A stretch of 64,000 bases of DNA from CAZYSK01 sp964649415. Lineage in GTDB: Bacteria; Chloroflexota; Anaerolineae; B4-G1. The translations under genes and the position numbers were made by a program. The DNA lies in the NCBI GenBank assembly GCA_964649415.1, contig CAZYSK010000028.1, positions 1 through 64,000 of the forward strand, given 5' to 3'. Positions 16,017 to 23,481 of this stretch are shown piece after piece. Within the stretch, counting starts at the first letter, position 1. Each line of letters begins with the position of its first letter. The notes beneath the pieces are model-generated. The model was given only the letters and a program-made list of their open reading frames with translations. It searched no databases and was not told the origin of the DNA.

Positions 16017-16408
16017 AACTGACCGTGCAGCAGGTGGATGGACTCCGTTTTCTGGCCACAGTGGGGCCGCACGCATTGGTCGTGGATGCCGCGCCGGAGG
16101 ATGGAGGGGGCGGCACTGCGCCGAGCGCGCCGCGGTTGTTTGCGGCTGCGGTCGGCGCCTGCGTCCTTGAGTTCGTGGCGAACTCGTGCCGGCTGCACGA
16201 CGTTCCCTGCCAGCGCCTGAGCCTGGAGGTCAACTTCGAGGAGCTAGAGAGGCCCCGTCGCGTTGGCGCGCTGGAGGTTGTGATTCATATAGAGCCGGAG
16301 CCACCGGAGGGCGTGAAGCGGCGGCTGGTCGGGGTTGCCCGGCACGCCACTCTGGCCAACACGCTTGCGCGCCCGCCAGAGCTGCTCGTGCGCTTCGGCG
16401 AGGAATGA
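16013..16408 (+). CDS. OsmC-like protein
   Basis: A 131-residue OsmC/Ohr-fold protein. The family cysteine is in PRLFAAAVGACVLEFVAN (about residue 46). The second catalytic cysteine of true Ohr peroxidases is replaced by a surrounding HDVPCQRLSLEV stretch (about 63), as in the OsmC/YhfA branch. It is likely a thiol-dependent redox protein, but the substrate is unknown. The GTG start overlaps the stop of the lipoprotein gene by 4 bases, with GGAGGAGGGGAGCC before it. Confidence 0.82.
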   Translation: MKLTVQQVDGLRFLATVGPHALVVDAAPEDGGGGTAPSAPRLFAAAVGACVLEFVANSCRLHDVPCQRLSLEVNFEELERPRRVGALEVVIHIEPEPPEGVKRRLVGVARHATLANTLARPPELLVRFGEE

Positions 16409-16443
16409 CGCGCGGTGGATGCCGGCGTGGATGATGAGAGGAG

Positions 16444-16662
16444 GTGAGTGACGTGGGCCAAGGTCGTGGTGGTGGTCGCGGTGGAGGTTCTGGTCGTGGC
16501 GGCGGTCGTGGGCCGGGCAGGATGGGAGGGCCCTTAGCCGGTGGCCCTGGTGGATACTGTGTTTGCCCCAGTTGCGGGCACCGGGAGCCGCACGCTCCGG
16601 GTCAGCCTTGCTACCAGAAACGATGCCCTCAGTGTGGTGCGCAGATGGTCCGTGAAGGATAG
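16444..16662 (+). CDS. Small Gly/Arg-rich zinc-ribbon protein
   Basis: A 72-residue protein with a Gly/Arg-repeat first half (residues 1-35) and a rubredoxin-like or zinc-ribbon half, CVCPSCGHREPHAPGQPC and then CPQCGAQM. Similar small proteins accompany NifX-like and Mrp genes in anaerobes. GTG 16444 is used, with AGAGGAG before it; GTG 16453 is an alternative. It closes the metallocofactor gene set. The metal bound (Zn or Fe) cannot be told. Confidence 0.75.
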   Translation: MSDVGQGRGGGRGGGSGRGGGRGPGRMGGPLAGGPGGYCVCPSCGHREPHAPGQPCYQKRCPQCGAQMVREG

Positions 16663-16762
16663 ATCAGTCACATTGAGGTGGGCGGTGCCCGGTACCCTGA
16701 GTGCCGGGCACCGTTTCGTGTTATATGAGGCGGACGCACTTGTCGCAGATGCGGCCACCCGT

Positions 16763-16790
16763 TTGACAGTGGGTTGGGGGCTGGTACAAT
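16763..16790 (+). promoter_or_regulatory. Promoter with very short leader before the glycosyltransferase gene
   Basis: TTGACA (16763-16768) and TACAAT (16785-16790), spacer 16, with an extended TGG before the -10. Transcription should begin near 16797, only about 9 bases before ATG 16806, and no Shine-Dalgarno sequence fits in that space. The message may be translated with a minimal leader. Confidence 0.65.
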
Positions 16791-16805
16791 GCGTCGGGTT
16801 GCGTG

Positions 16806-19115
16806 ATGGAGGAGATCATAGGACGGGTGCACGAGACTTCTGATAGAGGCGGTGACCGCGCTGCTGCCCCCGCTGAAGCGGGGCGTCCGGAATGGGTGGG
16901 CCGCGTGGCGCTTATGGCTGTGTTGGTGCTGGGCCTTGTCCTGCGGATGGGATGGCCGGCGCTGGCCGAGTTCAAGCGGGATGAGGCGACGGTGCTCCGC
17001 CGGGCCCTGGCCATTGCCTATGAGGGCGAGCTGCCAGCGACAGGTGTGGCTACGTCTATGGGGACGGCCAATCTGCCGCTGACTCTCTATCTGACCGCCA
17101 TCCCACTGCGCCTGTGGCGTGACCCGGTGGCGGTCGTTCTCTTCACCGGCCTGCTCAACGGCCTGGCCGTGCTCGCCTGCTATGCTATCGGCCGGGCCTG
17201 TTTCGGCCGGGCCGTGGGGTTGGTGGCGGCCTTTCTGTTCGCCGTCAACCCGTGGGCCGTGTTGTACGGCCGGAAGATCTGGAGCCAGAATCTGCCCTTG
17301 GTCACGCTGGGCTTCTTCGCGGCTCTGTTTGCCACCTTCGTGCGGGGCAAGCGCTGGGCGCTGGTCGGGGCTTTCGTCGGCCTGGCCGCGCTCGTCGGCC
17401 TGCACCTGGGCGGGCTGGCATTCGTCCCGATACTACTGGTGCCGATGGTGCTCTATCGAAAGCAGGTCGCCTGGCGGCCGCTCGTGGTGGGGATGGGCCT
17501 CGCCGCGTTGCTTGTCGCCCCGTACGTCGTCCACGATGCGCTCCACGATTGGTCCAATGTGCGCGGTTTCCTGGGCTACGCGGGTGGGGAGTCTCACCTG
17601 TCGTGGGACGCGCTGCGCTATGCCTTCTTCCTCACGGGCAGCGCGGGGATTCACGGGATGGCGGGAGGGCTGCAGGTCGAGTACCTGGCAGGTCTGCCGA
17701 ACGGGTGGTGGCTGAACTGGGTCATGATGGGGCTCTTCGCCCTGGCGCTCGTGTACGGCCTGGTCCAGATCGTGAGGGGGCCGGTCGAGCGACGCCGCTC
17801 TTTTGTCTTGCTGCTGCTGTGGTTTGCGGTTCCCATCGCGATGCAGAGCCGTCCTAGCGCGGACGTGTATCCCCACTACTTCATCTTGCTCTACCCGGTC
17901 CAGTTCCTGTTCATTGCCGTCCTGCTGGTGGATGGCGTCGCAAGGCGGCGCTCCGGAAGACCTACGGGAGACCTGACAGGTTTTCCGAAACCTGTCAGGT
18001 CTGGCAGACCTTCGTGCCTGACTGCGAACAGGGGCGCTCCCCCCGGACGCTTCCTGGGCCGGCGGTTGACAGTCCCGGCTCTGTTGCTCGCCGTGGGTCT
18101 GGTGTTGTGGGGCAGTTGGCAGGTCGCCGTATCGGCGCGGCTCCTCGTCTTCATGGATCGGCACCCCACCACGGGAGGCTACGGGATTCCCCTCAAGTAT
18201 ACCCGCGCGGCGGCCCAGGAGGCACGACGGCTGGCGCGGACGGCGCAAACCTCGGCCGCGCGTCCGGAAGAGTCCGAGCCCGTGGCTGAGATCGTCGTTC
18301 TGAGCGCGGGAGTGGACCCGGCCGTGGACGAGACGGCGGCTGTGTTCGAGGCGTTGCTCTTCGGGCACCCGCACCGCCTCGCCGATGGCCGCTGGGCCTT
18401 GCCGGTGCCAGATAGCGCCCGGGCCGTCTACGTGGCAGGACCGGTGGATGAGGTTGATGGCGCGTCGGATCTGTGGCCGGTGGTCGAGCGACTCGGCGCT
18501 ATGGAGTATGTGCAGCCCGGACCGACCATCGCCCTGCCCGACGGTTGGCGTTACTTGCTCTTCTTCCGCGATGGGCCGGACCGGGAGGATGTCCTGGCGG
18601 GGTTGTCACGCTTCGATGATGACCGTCAGGAGACTGCGGACATTGATCACGCGTCCGCGGACATTGATCACGCGTCCGCGGCAGACCCTAAAGGTTTTCC
18701 GAAACCTTTAGGGTCTGATGGCGACGTGGCTTTCGCCAACGGCACCGTGTTTATGGGGTACTCGGTGCCGGAGACTGTGCCGGCTGGCGGGGCGCTGGAG
18801 GTCTGGGTCGCCTGGTGGGCGCGCTCCCTGTCGCCGCCCGGCAGCGATTATCACTTCTTCACCCACCTGTTGGATGAAGGAGGGGGGCTTCGTGGCCAGT
18901 GCGACGTGGCCGGGTTCCCGACGGCCTCCTGGCGCGCCGGTGACCTGGTGCTGAACCGATTTGTCATTCCAGTTTCCTCCGATCTGTCGCCGGGGCCGCA
19001 CCACGTGCTGGGGGGCTTGTACACGTACCCGGACGTGGTCAACGTGTCGTTCCTGGACGTGGCGGGCAATCCGGCCGGGGATCGGGTGATGTTGGGCGAG
19101 GTGGAGGTGAGGTGA
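16806..19115 (+). CDS. Membrane glycosyltransferase, ArnT/PMT (GT39/GT83) type
   Basis: A 769-residue polytopic protein expected to move a sugar from a lipid-phosphate donor to an acceptor on the outer face. It has about nine to ten membrane helices between residues 30 and 430, and the acidic first-loop motif EFKRDEATVLRRAL (about 57). A large soluble C-terminal part contains a beta-sandwich-like region (from about 640). Three palindromic repeats are built into the gene in frame: CCCCGC-TGAA-GCGGGG at 16867 (N-terminal tail), a 15-bp-arm hairpin at 17969-18002 in a cytoplasmic loop, and a cluster at 18636-18716. All three are in linkers. The acceptor is unknown. Confidence 0.82.
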   Translation: MEEIIGRVHETSDRGGDRAAAPAEAGRPEWVGRVALMAVLVLGLVLRMGWPALAEFKRDEATVLRRALAIAYEGELPATGVATSMGTANLPLTLYLTAIPLRLWRDPVAVVLFTGLLNGLAVLACYAIGRACFGRAVGLVAAFLFAVNPWAVLYGRKIWSQNLPLVTLGFFAALFATFVRGKRWALVGAFVGLAALVGLHLGGLAFVPILLVPMVLYRKQVAWRPLVVGMGLAALLVAPYVVHDALHDWSNVRGFLGYAGGESHLSWDALRYAFFLTGSAGIHGMAGGLQVEYLAGLPNGWWLNWVMMGLFALALVYGLVQIVRGPVERRRSFVLLLLWFAVPIAMQSRPSADVYPHYFILLYPVQFLFIAVLLVDGVARRRSGRPTGDLTGFPKPVRSGRPSCLTANRGAPPGRFLGRRLTVPALLLAVGLVLWGSWQVAVSARLLVFMDRHPTTGGYGIPLKYTRAAAQEARRLARTAQTSAARPEESEPVAEIVVLSAGVDPAVDETAAVFEALLFGHPHRLADGRWALPVPDSARAVYVAGPVDEVDGASDLWPVVERLGAMEYVQPGPTIALPDGWRYLLFFRDGPDREDVLAGLSRFDDDRQETADIDHASADIDHASAADPKGFPKPLGSDGDVAFANGTVFMGYSVPETVPAGGALEVWVAWWARSLSPPGSDYHFFTHLLDEGGGLRGQCDVAGFPTASWRAGDLVLNRFVIPVSSDLSPGPHHVLGGLYTYPDVVNVSFLDVAGNPAGDRVMLGEVEVR
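16867..16896. repeat. In-frame CCCCGC-loop-GCGGGG-CGTCCGGA element
   Basis: Arms CCCCGC and GCGGGG around TGAA, followed by CGTCCGGAATGGG. It encodes PAEAGRPEW in the cytoplasmic tail of the glycosyltransferase. A second copy at 31388-31417, inside the glucan synthase gene, has the same arms and 3' flank with loop TTCA and encodes PASAGRPEW. Confidence 0.7.
17969..18002. repeat. In-frame 15-bp-arm palindrome (AGACC...GGTCT family), copy 1
   Basis: AGACCTGACAGGTTT (17969-17983), loop TCCG, AAACCTGTCAGGTCT (17988-18002): perfect arms. It encodes GDLTGFPKPVRSG in a loop of the glycosyltransferase. Copy 2 in the same gene at 18683-18716 has the same loop and three compensated base-pair changes. 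Confidence 0.88.
18636..18716. repeat. In-frame repeat cluster: two GCGGAC elements plus AGACC palindrome copy 2
   Basis: Two 21-bp direct copies of GCGGACATTGATCACGCGTCC (18636 and 18657) encode ADIDHAS twice. They are followed by AGACCCTAAAGGTTT (18683-18697), TCCG, AAACCTTTAGGGTCT (18702-18716). Two unrelated palindrome families have thus landed side by side, in frame, in one linker. Confidence 0.88.
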
Positions 19116-19987
19116 AATCGATGAAGCTCACGTGCTTGGTGGACAACACGGTCCAGGCGGGCTCACCCTTCTGGGGGGAGCACGGCGTGGCGTTTCTGAT
19201 TGAGGGGGAGCAAGGATGTCTCCTCTTCGACACGGGGGCCAGTGGTACTGTGCTTTTTCACAACATGGAGGCAGCGGGCATGGATCCCGAGAGCATCTCC
19301 GCGCTGGCTCTCAGCCACGCGCATACGGACCACACGGGCGGGCTGCCAGGCCTCCTGGAGCGCAGGCCCGGCCTGCCGATCTACGCCCATACCGATCTGG
19401 GGCGCGAGCGTTTTTCGCAGCGCGGCGGGGAGATGCGAGCGAGAGGCCCGTCCCTGGGCGTGGAGGAGCTGCGCCGGCTGGCTGATCTGTGCCTGAGCGA
19501 CGCGCCACAGGAGATCCTGCCCGGCATCTGGACCACCGGGGAGATCACCGATCGGTCCGAGCCGGAGGGCCGTAGCGCCAATCACTTCGTGCGCCAGGGT
19601 GGCGACTGGGTGCCTGACCCTTACCGGGACGATCTGTCGTTGGTCGTGGAAGGCTCACGAGGTCTGGTTCTGGTGTGCGGGTGCTGCCACGCTGGCCTGC
19701 TGAACACACTGGCGCACGTGCGGCGGACCTTCGGCAGGCACCCCGTCGCGGTGATCGGGGGCACGCACCTGGTGAGCGCGGATGAGGCGCATTTGGGCCG
19801 CTTGGTTGCGGTGTTGCGCGGCCAGGGGAGGAACGGACGCACAGGTCTGGGCGGTCCAGATGAGGGCTTGGGGCTATCTGTGCTCTATCTCAATCACTGC
19901 ACCGGCCTGCGGGCCTACGTGGCGTTGGCCCAGGCTCTGGAGGGGCGGGTGTTTCCCTGTCCGGTGGGGACTGTGTTGGATCTCTGA
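19112..19987 (+). CDS. MBL-fold metallo-hydrolase, dihydropteridine-type
   Basis: A 291-residue metallo-beta-lactamase-fold protein without a signal peptide. It has LLFDTGASGTVLFHNM, then ALSHAHTDHTGGLPG (metal-binding His/Asp motif, about residues 67-81), LVLVCGCCHAGLLNTL and VIGGTHLVSADE, the pattern of the MJ0296-like group related to ribofuranosylaminobenzene 5'-phosphate synthases. The reaction is not known in bacteria. GTG 19112 overlaps the previous stop by 4 bases; ATG 19121 is an alternative start. It shares its fold with the lipoprotein at 14976-16016. Confidence 0.83.
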   Translation: MKSMKLTCLVDNTVQAGSPFWGEHGVAFLIEGEQGCLLFDTGASGTVLFHNMEAAGMDPESISALALSHAHTDHTGGLPGLLERRPGLPIYAHTDLGRERFSQRGGEMRARGPSLGVEELRRLADLCLSDAPQEILPGIWTTGEITDRSEPEGRSANHFVRQGGDWVPDPYRDDLSLVVEGSRGLVLVCGCCHAGLLNTLAHVRRTFGRHPVAVIGGTHLVSADEAHLGRLVAVLRGQGRNGRTGLGGPDEGLGLSVLYLNHCTGLRAYVALAQALEGRVFPCPVGTVLDL

Positions 19988-20036
19988 AACTGAGGGCCGT
20001 ATCTGTCTAGCGAAAAGAACAAGGAGGCGGAATAGG

Positions 20037-20849
20037 ATGGACGCGAAGACCTGGGTTCCCGAGGGAATCTCACAAGACATGCCCAATGGGGCTCGCATGT
20101 ACGACTACTTCCTGGGCGGCTACTACAACTTCGAGATCGATCGCCAGATGAGCGAGAAGGCGCTCCAGATCTACCCCGATGGACGGCTGACTGCCCAGGC
20201 CTGCCGGGCATTCCTACGCCGGGTCACCGGTTTCTTCGTCGAGCAAGGTATTGACCAGTTCCTCGAGATTGGCTCGGGCATACCGACCTCAGGGCACGTC
20301 CACGAGGTGGCTCAGAAAGCCAATCCCGCCGCGCGCGTCGTCTACGTGGACATAGATCCCGTCGCCATCGCACATGGCCAGGCCATCTTGAAGGACAACC
20401 TGAATGCCATTGCTATCGTGGGTGACGTGCGTCGTCCTGACGATATCCTCGGCCACCCGGAGGTCAAAGGGCTGCTCGACTTCGGCCGGCCGGTGGCGGT
20501 GTCTCTACTCACGCTTCTCCATGCTGTGGTGGACGATGAACAGGCATATGCGGCCGTGCGTGTCCTGCGTGATGCACTGGTGCCGGGTAGCTACATAGCG
20601 ATTTCTCACGGCACGCGCGAAAACGCGCCGCCGGAGACTATCAAGCAGATGGAGATGCTCACCCGGGGCACGTCCATGCCGGCCCGGTACCGCTCGCATG
20701 CTGATATCGAACCCTTCTTCGAAGGACTTGAGGTGGTCGAGCCGGGGCTGGTCCACATTCCGCTCTGGCGGCCGGAAGGGCCCGACGACGTGCTTCTCGA
20801 CGAGCCGGAGCGGGTCCTGATCTACGGGGGCGTTGGGCGCAAGCCGTAG
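20037..20849 (+). CDS. SAM-dependent methyltransferase, DUF574 (Methyltransf_19) family
   Basis: A 270-residue Rossmann-fold methyltransferase. Family hallmarks: PNGARMYDYFLGGYYNFEID near the N-terminus, FLEIGSGIPTSGHVHEVA (SAM-binding motif I, about residue 80), VVYVDIDPVAIAHG (motif II) and LLTLLHAVVDDEQAY. The family is abundant in Actinobacteria and Chloroflexota; natural substrates are unknown. AAGGAGGCGGAATAGG lies before ATG 20037. The gene faces the DUF4956 gene with only 5 bases between them. Confidence 0.88.
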   Translation: MDAKTWVPEGISQDMPNGARMYDYFLGGYYNFEIDRQMSEKALQIYPDGRLTAQACRAFLRRVTGFFVEQGIDQFLEIGSGIPTSGHVHEVAQKANPAARVVYVDIDPVAIAHGQAILKDNLNAIAIVGDVRRPDDILGHPEVKGLLDFGRPVAVSLLTLLHAVVDDEQAYAAVRVLRDALVPGSYIAISHGTRENAPPETIKQMEMLTRGTSMPARYRSHADIEPFFEGLEVVEPGLVHIPLWRPEGPDDVLLDEPERVLIYGGVGRKP

Positions 20850-20854
20850 AGCGC

Positions 20855-21541
20855 CTAGAACTGATCCTCGTCGAAGAAGACGTTGACCCGGGCGACGTGC
20901 TGTGTCCGGCCGAGTTCGCGCACGAACGCCTCGCTCGTGTCATCGGCCTTGAGGCGGATGTAGTACGAGAGCTCAAGCGAGTCGCCGTCCCCGATCGACT
21001 TCACGTTGACGAGTCTGTGATGCTGGCAATAGGTCTCCAGGACTTGCAGGTAGGGGGCTTCGTCCTCTGCTGATGACTTGAGGCGGAACTGGAGCAAGAA
21101 CTCTCTTCGCTTCGGCCACGCGTATGGAGCCTTGGCGAGGATGAGTATGACGACGCCGACGAATATCGTCCCGGCGATGGCCGTCAGGTGCAGGCCCACT
21201 CCTGCCGCCATCCCCACCGCCAGGGCGAAGAATATGAATACGATGTCCTGCACGTCCTTGATCGCCGTACGGAAGCGGATGATAGATAGCGCGCCCACCA
21301 GGCCAAAAGCGCGGGCGAGGTTGTTGCCTATCACCATGATGACGACTGCCGTGATCATCGCGAGCGGTGGCATAGAGTTGACAAACGTGATGGAGTAGCT
21401 CGGACCCTTGTAGGCCCAGCGATAGATCAGGGAGATGAGCAGCCCGCAGGCCAGCGCTACGGCCATGTTGGCGACGGTTGGGCCCAGGCTGGAGAGGAGA
21501 ACATCCAGAGAATCTTGAAACAGGCTCATCGCTACATACAT
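20855..21541 (-). CDS. DUF4956 membrane protein
   Basis: A 228-residue protein with four membrane helices in residues 20-135 and a soluble C-terminal domain. The sequence GALSIIRFRTAIKDVQDIVFIFFALAVGMAAG is the family core. DUF4956 genes often lie next to VTC-domain genes, as here, and the pair is thought to act in polyphosphate or envelope polymer synthesis (inference). The start is ATG 21541 or ATG 21529; the second has GAGG upstream at a longer distance. A 26-bp tandem duplication covers the region just upstream. Confidence 0.85.
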   Translation of the reverse strand: MYVAMSLFQDSLDVLLSSLGPTVANMAVALACGLLISLIYRWAYKGPSYSITFVNSMPPLAMITAVVIMVIGNNLARAFGLVGALSIIRFRTAIKDVQDIVFIFFALAVGMAAGVGLHLTAIAGTIFVGVVILILAKAPYAWPKRREFLLQFRLKSSAEDEAPYLQVLETYCQHHRLVNVKSIGDGDSLELSYYIRLKADDTSEAFVRELGRTQHVARVNVFFDEDQF

Positions 21542-21593
21542 CCTCGCATGTTGCGCAGCCGCGCGATCCTCGCATGTTGCGCAGCCGCGCGAT
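21542..21593. repeat. 26-bp tandem duplication between VTC and DUF4956 genes
   Basis: Two exact copies of a 26-base unit (21542-21567 and 21568-21593) containing CATGTTGCGCAGCCGCGCGA. The unit lies in the translation-initiation region of the DUF4956 gene, so copy number could affect its expression. Confidence 0.9.
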
Positions 21594-21621
21594 CAAGGGG
21601 GCGACCGGAGCAGAGGCGGGG

Positions 21622-22395
21622 CTATGTGTGCCAGACGTGGGACAGGGCGAGCACTGAACGTCTGCGCGAACCGTTCGACGAGACGTGCTGGTCTGTACAG
21701 AGTCCATACTTGGACAGCGCCTGGCGGCTAAGGCCCAGTCTCCCAAGAGCAAACTTAACCCACGCGGGCAGCCCACAGACGAACTTGAGCTCGAGGATGA
21801 AGTGCCCGGCGATCGGGCAGGCTGTGTCATCCTCTTCGAACAACGCGTCTGTTGCAAAACGGATGGAGCTACGCACGTTCTTATCCAGCGTGATCCGCAG
21901 GTCGTCGAATCTGCTCTGATAGGCCTCGCGCTCGTATATGACCAGGATCGCCGGACGGAGGGAGTCGCCGAAGACGTGGAACAGGAACCGTCTGGCGTTC
22001 TTGACAGCTCCGATGTGGTCCCCGCATGGCAGGACGTATCGCTCGACGTCGCCCGAGGCGAACATCTCCCCGACGTGCTCGTAGGTAACCGGCGCTCGGT
22101 TCTTCACGATAGGTGCGCCACACTTCTGTTTGGTCTCCAGGAATACGATGTTGCTCTCGCGGCGCTCGTTGTATCCCCGGACGCGGATCTTCGTCCGTAC
22201 CCGCAACCCCGCTTGTTTCTCATGATAGCAGCGAAGTGAGGGCGTGTCAAAGTAGATGCTGCGCACGGTGTAGCCGCGCGATCCACGGTTGTGCGTGTCT
22301 GCAACGACGAAGGGTGCAATCATCGAGCGCAGCCTGGGGAGCAGTGCGTTTGGGACGAGATACTTGTACTCCACGCGCTTGCTTGTGCTCGGCAT
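21622..22395 (-). CDS. VTC-domain polyphosphate polymerase-like protein
   Basis: A 257-residue protein of the VTC (CYTH-like tunnel) family. It begins with RVEYKYLVP and has YTVRSIYFDTPSLRCYHEKQ, LRVRTKIRVRGY, VFLETKQK and a late FILELKFVCGLPAWV, the basic and acidic residues lining the tunnel. In yeast this domain makes polyphosphate from ATP; bacterial members are poorly studied. It is upstream of the DUF4956 gene in one transcript. A possible minus-strand -10 box (TATACT, at 22447-22442) lies about 50 bases upstream. Confidence 0.87.
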   Translation of the reverse strand: MPSTSKRVEYKYLVPNALLPRLRSMIAPFVVADTHNRGSRGYTVRSIYFDTPSLRCYHEKQAGLRVRTKIRVRGYNERRESNIVFLETKQKCGAPIVKNRAPVTYEHVGEMFASGDVERYVLPCGDHIGAVKNARRFLFHVFGDSLRPAILVIYEREAYQSRFDDLRITLDKNVRSSIRFATDALFEEDDTACPIAGHFILELKFVCGLPAWVKFALGRLGLSRQALSKYGLCTDQHVSSNGSRRRSVLALSHVWHT

Positions 22396-22562
22396 CGAAG
22401 AGAGTCCTTATCCGTACAGGTGCCTTTGTGCCTCACTGGTCAGTATAGTCCGGCGAGCCAGTTTCCACCATTACGTTTCGGTTACAGCCCCGTTTCATGG
22501 GTGCCTGCGCGCCGGTGATCCCTCGGGATACTGGCAAGACTCGTCCAGCCGAAGAAGTGTGG

Positions 22563-22568
22563 TATAAT
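22563..22568 (+). promoter_or_regulatory. Extended -10 promoter of the unknown gene at 22642
   Basis: TGG-TATAAT (TATAAT 22563-22568) forms an extended -10 box. No clear -35 is seen 16-18 bases upstream. The 246-base gap between the divergent VTC gene and the 22642 gene holds this box, the minus-strand TATACT box, and nothing else I can identify. Confidence 0.55.
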
Positions 22569-22641
22569 GACCAGCCGAGAGCGCCCTGGGCAACAACCCA
22601 CTCATTGTGAACGGAAATCTCATCCAGGACGGGGAGGATAT

Positions 22642-23406
22642 ATGAACGTGCATCTGTATCTGTCTATGATACCCGAAGCGCTGATCGCCTCCATGTTAAC
22701 ACCTGAGGAGTTTGGTGTCTACTATGCGCTTGGGTCGGTGAAGAAGTCGCGTGGGCAGGCGGTTTTCTTCGAGGTGGATCCCAGCTTCAGAAACGACTAT
22801 TTTGACGTTGAGGAAGGTATCCGCCGCTGTGTGCCGCACGAGGATGGAAGTCCAAAGGCCTCAATATACATTTCTGTCTACCGAACCCTGGAGCACATCT
22901 CCTTGGATGCCCTTCAGAAGCTCTATCTGGTGACCAAGGATGGCCGGTCGCTGGGGCTCGACCGCGGTGAGGTTTTGCCCGACGAGGGGGATGGGTTGCA
23001 TCTGTATCAGGAGATCGCTCCCGTGCATCCGTTGGTTGTCAGCACCCTCGGTCCTCGCAAGTTCTACGATCTCATTGTGAAGAACCCAACCAGCCTGCTC
23101 TCCCTGCCGGCGATTTGCTTCGTGGAGTTGCGCCTGGGCGAATTGGCCGTGGATCCGGAGCGCGGCGAGGTGCGGGACTTGCCCTATTCGGACGTCGGCC
23201 ATCTACGCCAGTGCCTGGTTGACTTGAGGACGAAGAACGTCCACACCAAGATGGTCAACCGCGTCCAGTCCGCTTCTTTCCCGTACCGAACGGTGAAGAG
23301 TGGCGTTTTCGTAGGAAATGCAGAGCAGTTGCTCTATTACCCCATGCCTTCCCAGGAGCGATTGCGTGCCGAACACTATCGCTGGTGGCGCTCTGCCAAC
23401 ATATAG
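22642..23406 (+). CDS. Conserved-looking protein of unknown function
   Basis: A 254-residue soluble protein; I do not recognise the family. It starts MNVHLYLSMIPEALIASML and has a possible alpha/beta core: FGVYYALGSVKKSRGQAVFFEVD, ASIYISVYRTLEHISLDAL and ICFVELRLGELAVDPERGE. It ends with a Tyr/Arg/Trp-rich segment (EHYRWWRSANI). There is no signal peptide or membrane helix. GGGGAGGATAT precedes ATG 22642; the open frame reaches 22567 but lacks a ribosome site there. It lies just before the H+-pyrophosphatase gene (75-base gap), which may or may not be functional linkage. Confidence 0.7.
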   Translation: MNVHLYLSMIPEALIASMLTPEEFGVYYALGSVKKSRGQAVFFEVDPSFRNDYFDVEEGIRRCVPHEDGSPKASIYISVYRTLEHISLDALQKLYLVTKDGRSLGLDRGEVLPDEGDGLHLYQEIAPVHPLVVSTLGPRKFYDLIVKNPTSLLSLPAICFVELRLGELAVDPERGEVRDLPYSDVGHLRQCLVDLRTKNVHTKMVNRVQSASFPYRTVKSGVFVGNAEQLLYYPMPSQERLRAEHYRWWRSANI

Positions 23407-23481
23407 GGTGGAGGGCTGGTAGGTGGGCCTGGCAAGCACGTTCCGCGCTATCTCGCAGTCGAATGAACAGGAGAGTCACGT

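Noticed and set aside
18636..18716. Intrinsic terminator at the 15-bp hairpin
   Set aside because: The hairpin is inside a continuing reading frame, has no T-run, and matches a dispersed repeat.
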